DNA from: Bacteroidota bacterium
Lineage (GTDB): Bacteria; Bacteroidota; Bacteroidia; Flavobacteriales; Weeksellaceae
DNA length: 64,000 bases
Assembly (NCBI GenBank): GCA_023386965.1
Contig: JAEWIR010000019.1
Span: 1-64,000, forward strand
Direction: 5' to 3'
Program-made: the position numbers and the translations under genes
The notes under the pieces: generated by a model
The model's input: the letters and a program-made list of their open reading frames with translations, nothing else
Databases searched by the model: none
What the model was told of the DNA's origin: nothing
Shown here: positions 59,781 through 64,000 of the stretch, piece by piece
How the letters are laid out: each line of letters opens with the position of its first letter
Position numbering within the stretch: the first letter of the stretch is position 1

Positions 59781-62303
59781 ATGGTAAAAACAGAAATTAG
59801 TCAAATTCTAACCAGAAAGGTCCTCGGACTTACCTTCGTACTCTCGGCTGCCGCTTTTGCATTTGCCCAGGAAAAAATAACAGTATCTTCTACCGTGGTG
59901 GATAAGCAGAATAATCCTGTACCCTATGCCTCGGTAACATTTACAAATAAAGCTAACCCCGCGTTCAGTGATGCCGCTTTGGCAGATGACAAAGGTTTTT
60001 ATTCGCTACAACTGGTACCGGGAAATTATGATATTACTGTTGATGCGATTAATTTTAAAAAGACCACCGAGGCCAGACAGATCACTACCGGCGGAAGCAT
60101 ACCCGTCATTTCCATTGAACAGGAAGAAACCGGATCTGTAACCGCGCCGACTCAGGAAATTGAGGGTGTAACCCTAACGGTGCAGGCCACAAGGCCCTAC
60201 CGCGTTGAACTTGATAAGAAAGTTTATGATCCCAGCACGGATATCATCTCTAAAGGCGGTAACCTTCAGGATGTGCTTACGAACGTACCTTCAGTTTCTG
60301 TAGAGACAGATGGCACAGTTTCCATGCGTGGCAACTCTAATGTACGTTTCCTCATTAATGGAAAACCCTCTGCTCTTCTTGGAATTGACAGCGGAGCTAA
60401 TGCACTTCAGTCCATTCCAGCGGACCAGATTGAGCGCATTGAGGTCATCACCAACCCTTCATCTAAATTCGAGGCCAGCGGTACCGCCGGTATCCTGAAC
60501 ATCATTCTGAAAAAAACCAAAGGAATGGGTTTCAACGGAAGTGTAACCGGAAGTTTGGGATGGTTGCCTAGTACAAACCTTAACACCAATCTTAGCTGGA
60601 AAAAAGGCAGCTGGACCTGGTTCCTGAACGGTGGCGGCGGCTACCGCGAAAGTGAAGGCCGCAATGAGAGTGACACCCGTTTCTTCAATGCCGTTACCGG
60701 TGCAACTACTTCTTATTTTGAGCAGAATTCACTTAACAAAAGCGAAAACGACAATTATAACGCTACCGCAGGATTCTCAGTAGACCTCACCGACCGGACA
60801 TCTTTTAATTTGTCTGCCATGGGTAGGGCTTATAAAAGTTTCAGCGATAACAATGTAGACAATATCAGCTACAATGCTGCACGAATGGTGGATGGTTTTA
60901 CACAGACCAACGCATTGGGGTACAGCAGGAACTTTACCATTCAGGGAGATGCAGGTCTGGATCATAAATTTAATGATAACGGTCACAATATTTACCTGAG
61001 CGTAAGTGTTCAGCAGAGCGACAACAGGTCCAATGAAGACTCTAAAGAGCTGGACAACACCATCTTCCGTTACGGTTCTTTAGGGAACAACCATACTATC
61101 AATAAAACGGTAATCGGTAAGGTTGACTATGAACTTCCTGTGGGTGAATTGTCAAAAATTGAAGCAGGCTACCGATTCGACAGCAATAATAACGACTATG
61201 ACTTCCTGAACAGTGAAACCAATGCAGCCCTGGCTTATGAAACAGTTGATGCATACAGCGGAAACACGGTCTACAGTGAAACCATTAACGCGGCCTATGC
61301 ACAGTTCAAGAGCAAGATTGATAAATTAGGTTACCAGTTGGGTCTGCGGGCCGAGCATTCCGATATTGGCATCGACTACCGTAGCCTGAGCGGAAACGTA
61401 TCCAGCAAGGATAAAAATTATATCGGCTTTTTCCCGAGTGCCTTCCTCAGCTATGACCTTGGGAGTACCAACAACCAGCTTTTACTTAACTATTCCAGAA
61501 GGATTAACAGACCCCGTTCCTGGTTCCTTATTCCCTACCCGACTTCCCTGGCCAACCGCCAGAACCTTTTCCGCGGTAATGAGGACCTGAATCCGGAATA
61601 TATAGACTCATTTGAATTGGGTTACGCCATCCAGAAGCGGAAAATTACAGTTAACCCTACGCTCTATTTCCGTTCTACAAAGGACGAAACGAGGTTTGTG
61701 GTAATGAGTGAAAGTCCGGGTTCCAATGTGCTTATTACAAAACCGTATAATATCGGGAATGACCACCAGTACGGACTGGACCTTAACGCGACTGCCGATA
61801 TCCTGCCCTGGTGGAAAATCATGGCCAGCGCCGACCTTTTTGGATATAAGTCCGAAGGTGAGTACTACGATGCCAGCACGATGACTGAGCCTTTATCTTT
61901 TGACGGTTCCGGTTTTTCAACCAGATTCAGGCTTACGAATACGTTTAGGATAGATAAGACCTTTAACATGCAGCTGCAGGGCTTCTACAGAGGCGGACAG
62001 GAAACAGCTTCCAGCGTTACCAAGCCAATGTATGTCCTAAACTTCGGTGCCAACAAAACCGTTCTGGACGGCAACGGTACACTGGCCTTCAATATCCAGG
62101 ATATCTTTGGAACCCGAGGCCGTGAATACACAAGCTTCGGACCGGGTTTTGAAAAAGAATCCATGATGCGCTGGAACCCGCGTTCTTTCAACCTTTCCTT
62201 TACCTACCGCTTCAAGCAGGGCGAGAAAGTAGATCAGCCAAAACGTAAACGTGACATCAACAGTAATTCCTCCGGCGACGAAGATATGCAGGGCCCAATG
62301 TAA
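59781..62303 (+). CDS. TonB-dependent receptor-like outer membrane beta-barrel protein
   Basis: 840 residues from ATG 59781. A long signal peptide (1-30) is followed by a carboxypeptidase-regulatory-like beta-sandwich (about 31-115, 'PVPYASVTF'), a plug region (about 140-235, 'ISKGGNLQDVLTNVPSV', 'RGNSNVRFLINGKPSALLG', 'ITNPSSKFEASGTAGILNII') and an outer-membrane beta-barrel of the 'OMP_b-brl_3' type ending 'RSFNLSFTYRFKQGEK'. After that comes a charged, K/R- then D/E-rich tail of ~25 residues that is not part of the barrel. Ligand unknown. A GAAA-loop terminator follows. Confidence 0.92.
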   Translation: MVKTEISQILTRKVLGLTFVLSAAAFAFAQEKITVSSTVVDKQNNPVPYASVTFTNKANPAFSDAALADDKGFYSLQLVPGNYDITVDAINFKKTTEARQITTGGSIPVISIEQEETGSVTAPTQEIEGVTLTVQATRPYRVELDKKVYDPSTDIISKGGNLQDVLTNVPSVSVETDGTVSMRGNSNVRFLINGKPSALLGIDSGANALQSIPADQIERIEVITNPSSKFEASGTAGILNIILKKTKGMGFNGSVTGSLGWLPSTNLNTNLSWKKGSWTWFLNGGGGYRESEGRNESDTRFFNAVTGATTSYFEQNSLNKSENDNYNATAGFSVDLTDRTSFNLSAMGRAYKSFSDNNVDNISYNAARMVDGFTQTNALGYSRNFTIQGDAGLDHKFNDNGHNIYLSVSVQQSDNRSNEDSKELDNTIFRYGSLGNNHTINKTVIGKVDYELPVGELSKIEAGYRFDSNNNDYDFLNSETNAALAYETVDAYSGNTVYSETINAAYAQFKSKIDKLGYQLGLRAEHSDIGIDYRSLSGNVSSKDKNYIGFFPSAFLSYDLGSTNNQLLLNYSRRINRPRSWFLIPYPTSLANRQNLFRGNEDLNPEYIDSFELGYAIQKRKITVNPTLYFRSTKDETRFVVMSESPGSNVLITKPYNIGNDHQYGLDLNATADILPWWKIMASADLFGYKSEGEYYDASTMTEPLSFDGSGFSTRFRLTNTFRIDKTFNMQLQGFYRGGQETASSVTKPMYVLNFGANKTVLDGNGTLAFNIQDIFGTRGREYTSFGPGFEKESMMRWNPRSFNLSFTYRFKQGEKVDQPKRKRDINSNSSGDEDMQGPM

Positions 62304-62308
62304 AACAG

Positions 62309-62336
62309 ATCAGGACGAAAGTCCTGATTTTTTTTT
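62309..62336 (+). terminator. Rho-independent terminator of the outer membrane receptor gene
   Basis: ATCAGGAC-GAAA-GTCCTGAT with a stable GNRA loop, followed by eight or more T. Confidence 0.92.
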
Positions 62337-62415
62337 GGGTGCCTTAATAAGATGGAATAAATATTCTTAATTTTGAGCTAAGGCCTAGTATATCTAACGC
62401 ATTAACTTTTAAGTT

Positions 62416-62802
62416 ATGAAACGCTTATTTCCAATTTTCACAATATTCCTTGCTACTTATCTGTTTTCACAGAGAGATGATTGGCAACTTTTAGGTACAG
62501 AGAACCTTCATACCTATTATTATAAAGCACATTCCAGAAATAAGGCTTGGATCAAAACTGAATCAAAGCAACTTGAATACATTGACAATAAGGGTGCTAA
62601 AAAAGTGATCGATGGTTATCAGATAAATTTATGGCAATTTGACTGTGATGAAAAACAGATCGGAATTGTTCAGCTAACTACCTATGATAAATTAGGAAGT
62701 GTTGTCGGAAGCTATAGTAAAAAAAGTTATGAAATCGAACTTGATTATGTAAATCCAAATTCCCTTGGTGAATATTTTGTAAATGTATTTTGTGAGCGGT
62801 AA
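62416..62802 (+). CDS. Small secreted protein, surface-adhesin-E-like
   Basis: 128 residues with a signal peptide (1-19, ending 'TYLFSQ'). The mature part has the pattern of the surface-adhesin protein E family: 'YYYKAHSRNKAWIKTESK', a central 'INLWQFDCDEKQIGIVQLTTYD', and 'YVNPNSLGEYFVNVFCER' at the end, with two cysteines (C75, C126) likely forming a disulfide. In Haemophilus the family binds host matrix proteins; in this group the role is unknown. Clearly more A+T-rich than the receptor gene before it. Separate transcription unit. Confidence 0.75.
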   Translation: MKRLFPIFTIFLATYLFSQRDDWQLLGTENLHTYYYKAHSRNKAWIKTESKQLEYIDNKGAKKVIDGYQINLWQFDCDEKQIGIVQLTTYDKLGSVVGSYSKKSYEIELDYVNPNSLGEYFVNVFCER

Positions 62803-62887
62803 GTTTTTGTAAAACTACAGCAAAAAAAATTTGTTTCCGTTTACGATCAGTTATAACATACTTTTTGAAATACCATTTTTTTTTCTT

Positions 62888-62895
62888 TACATTTG
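62888..62895 (+). promoter_or_regulatory. Promoter -7 box for the small ORF at 62.9 kb
   Basis: TACATTTG, exact TAnnTTTG, 12 bp before the ATG at 62908. Confidence 0.5.
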
Positions 62896-62907
62896 ATAGA
62901 AAACCAA

Positions 62908-63093
62908 ATGTATGTCGATAGATTTTACTCACGCTCTTGTTATCGGAGTAAGTACAAAAAATTTAATTCAGACAGGATCTATGCCTGCAGCGGGGATGAA
63001 AGTTATACCACAGAATCATACGGCATCAGCGACCTGGTAGGTCAACTGCTTATTATTCCGGCGCCTCAAATTGAAATTGAAGAAATTAATTAA
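62908..63093 (+). CDS. Small ORF of unknown function (frame uncertain)
   Basis: 61 codons from ATG 62908 to a TAA at 63091-63093, with a consensus -7 box before and a hairpin terminator after, so the region is surely transcribed. The second half of the frame ('YGISDLVGQLLIIPAPQIEI') looks natural, but the first half is odd (S/R/Y/C-rich). A competing frame begins 4 bp later at ATG 62912 ('MSIDFTHALVIGVSTKNLI') and runs 42 codons to a TAG. Either could be the true gene, or the two halves could belong to one gene split by a frameshift. Confidence 0.45.
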   Translation: MYVDRFYSRSCYRSKYKKFNSDRIYACSGDESYTTESYGISDLVGQLLIIPAPQIEIEEIN

Positions 63094-63100
63094 ACTATAA

Positions 63101-63125
63101 ACCCCGAAAATTCGGGGTTTTATTT
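63101..63125 (+). terminator. Rho-independent terminator after the small ORF
   Basis: ACCCCGAA-AA-TTCGGGGT stem followed by TTTATTT. Confidence 0.8.
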
Positions 63126-63196
63126 GGTTGAGACCAGATGATGATGAATAATCTTGTACTTTCCACAGACCCCCGAAGGGGAAATCTACTATAATC

Positions 63197-63231
63197 TATA
63201 AAAATAAAAAACCACCCGAAATCAGGTGGTT
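63197..63231 (-). terminator. Rho-independent terminator of tRNA-Arg
   Basis: On the - strand AACCACC, an 8-nt loop and GGTGGTT are followed by TTTTTATTTTT, starting 3 bp after the tRNA 3' end. Confidence 0.85.
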
Positions 63232-63233
63232 TG

Positions 63234-63305
63234 TAGGCCCATGAGGAATCGAACCTCAACCTAAAGAACCGGAATCTTTAATTCTATCCATTAAACTATG
63301 GGCCC
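63234..63305 (-). tRNA. tRNA-Arg (anticodon CCG)
   Basis: 72 nt. The acceptor stem GGGCCCA pairs with TGGGCCT. The anticodon arm AAAGA-TTCCGGT-TCTTT gives anticodon CCG, which reads the CGG arginine codon, and the T-arm GAGG-TTCGATT-CCTC is regular. The CCA end is not encoded. A consensus promoter lies upstream and a terminator follows. Confidence 0.95.
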
Positions 63306-63323
63306 GGCGTTATTTAACGTGTG

Positions 63324-63331
63324 CAAAAATA
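63324..63331 (-). promoter_or_regulatory. Promoter -7 box for tRNA-Arg
   Basis: TATTTTTG on the - strand, exact TAnnTTTG, 18 bp before the mature tRNA 5' end. Confidence 0.55.
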
Positions 63332-63343
63332 AGATTTTTTATC

Positions 63344-63372
63344 GAAAAACCGCCTTAATAATAAAGCGGTTT
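63344..63372 (-). terminator. Probable terminator of the alpha-2-macroglobulin-like gene
   Basis: On the - strand AAACCGC, a 12-nt loop and GCGGTTT are followed by TTCGAT; a weak T-tract but well placed after the stop at 63416. Confidence 0.6.
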
Positions 63373-63415
63373 CACGAAAGTCATCTCGATTTGCATCTTA
63401 TAGGTTAATACCCAA

Positions 63416-64000
63416 TTATTCGGTGATTACAACCCGTGTTCCCATCGTATGCGCATTCATCTGTGGCGCGTAATAGTTCTGCAGCGTAGTAATTCCGTTG
63501 CTGAAGGTTCCGGAGGCATTACAGATGTAATCATATTCAAAAACATACTTCCCTTTCGGCATATATTCAATATAGAAGTTGGTGGACGCATCCTTAGTAG
63601 ATTGATAGTAGCCCAAGCCGTTTTTCCACTCGTAACCGGAGATTACGTTCAGCGGTTCAAATCCTGCCGCGCGCATGTCTTTCAGATGAATGAATTCCAT
63701 ATTTCTGTCGGTGTTCAGAATCATTCTCACAGTGACTTTATCGCCCACTTTTAATGGTGTGCCAGCGGTAATTTTCTGTAATTCCTCACCATTTACGGTT
63801 TTCACTTTTTTATATAGCTCCTTTGTGATGGAAATATACGATTCAGACGACTTGATTTTCTCCAAATCTTCATAATACTGCCAGAACAGTCCGCCTTGTA
63901 CAATTCCGGGACCAGGTTTGGTAACGGTCACTGTTCCAAGTGACTTTTCAATATGTTCAGGTTTTAAAGTAGATTTTACATAACCCGTTGCCGTGGTGTC
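63416..64000 (-). CDS. Alpha-2-macroglobulin-like protein, C-terminal part (runs off the window)
   Basis: 195 codons including the stop; the frame is open to the right edge, so the 5' part is missing. It has 'YVKSTLKPEHIEKSLGTVTV', 'GGLFWQYYEDLEKIKSSE', 'GTPLKVGDKVTVRMILNTDR' and 'AAGFEPLNVISGYEWKNGLG', and ends in the receptor-binding-like strand 'TLQNYYAPQMNAHTMGTRVV'. These match the end of large bacterial alpha-2-macroglobulins (MG10/receptor-binding region) of Bacteroidota. They are large envelope proteins thought to trap foreign proteases. Whether it has the thioester motif cannot be seen here. Confidence 0.85.
   Translation of the reverse strand, partial: DTTATGYVKSTLKPEHIEKSLGTVTVTKPGPGIVQGGLFWQYYEDLEKIKSSESYISITKELYKKVKTVNGEELQKITAGTPLKVGDKVTVRMILNTDRNMEFIHLKDMRAAGFEPLNVISGYEWKNGLGYYQSTKDASTNFYIEYMPKGKYVFEYDYICNASGTFSNGITTLQNYYAPQMNAHTMGTRVVITE

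Noticed and set aside
63234..63305. tRNA-Arg as an integration site of a genomic island
   Set aside because: No integrase and no repeated tRNA 3' end was seen nearby; flanking genes look chromosomal.

Overview
The window is a chromosomal segment from a member of the Bacteroidota, class Flavobacteriia, most likely the Chryseobacterium/Weeksellaceae group. The signs are a fused SecDF, a C-terminal type IX secretion sorting domain on a secreted sugar dehydrogenase, TonB-dependent receptors, menaquinone genes, a split ATP synthase locus holding only atpD-atpC, a probable sulfonolipid gene pair, and many promoter -7 boxes of the TAnnTTTG type. Coding density is high and almost every gene is chromosomal housekeeping. 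I see no prophage, integron, conjugative element or CRISPR array.

Layout. 1-7.7 kb: the end of cyanophycin synthetase, then a stress-flavoured stretch (unknown tail-anchored protein, Zn alcohol dehydrogenase, UspA, PepSY-like lipoprotein, YciE/YciF-type ferritin-like protein, small lipoprotein) and a LytS/LytTR two-component pair. 7.8-17.2 kb: a penicillin-binding-type serine hydrolase, SRPBCC protein, TonB receptor, kdsA, a DUF1697 protein and a very large DUF2723 membrane protein. 17.4-21.1 kb: a cysteate/cysteine-synthase-like enzyme and an alpha-oxoamine synthase, probably the first two steps of capnine-type sulfonolipid synthesis, then an alpha/beta hydrolase gene broken by an in-frame TAG. 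21.2-22.2 kb: an A+T-rich orphan exported gene with the tail of a lost upstream gene. 22.3-28.3 kb: atpC-atpD, ribF, small enzymes, an exported glutathione peroxidase and kdsB. 28.4-37.5 kb: a phosphohexomutase, DUF2807 lipoprotein, glycosyltransferase, DUF4199 protein, SRP RNA, a metallo-hydrolase, and menB - two PH-domain membrane proteins - menA.

37.6-49.7 kb: two small unknown proteins, the RelA/SpoT homologue with nhaA, a BrkB-family protein and rlmH driven by face-to-face promoters, a TPR protein-PAP2-TatA operon, a Tet-type MFS transporter and secDF. 49.8-58.2 kb: a type IX-secreted sugar dehydrogenase, an IS200/REP-type transposase with nearby palindromes, hemN, a BNR-repeat protein, an amino acid permease, pnuC, dapF and a small unknown gene. 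58.5-64 kb: mltG, a large TonB-type outer membrane receptor, an adhesin-E-like small secreted protein, a small ORF, tRNA-Arg(CCG) and the end of an alpha-2-macroglobulin-like gene.

Together these genes cover envelope building (Kdo, peptidoglycan precursor and lytic enzyme, sulfonolipid, lipoproteins), protein export (SecDF, TatA, SRP RNA), respiration and energy (menaquinone, ATP synthase, heme) and stress handling ((p)ppGpp, UspA, peroxidase, ferritin-like protein). I found no clearly new multi-gene system. The most interesting leads are the face-to-face promoter palindrome at 43.1 kb, the transposase with matching palindromes, the orphan gene with its severed neighbour, and the unknown proteins at 0.9, 21.2, 38.2 and 57.8 kb.
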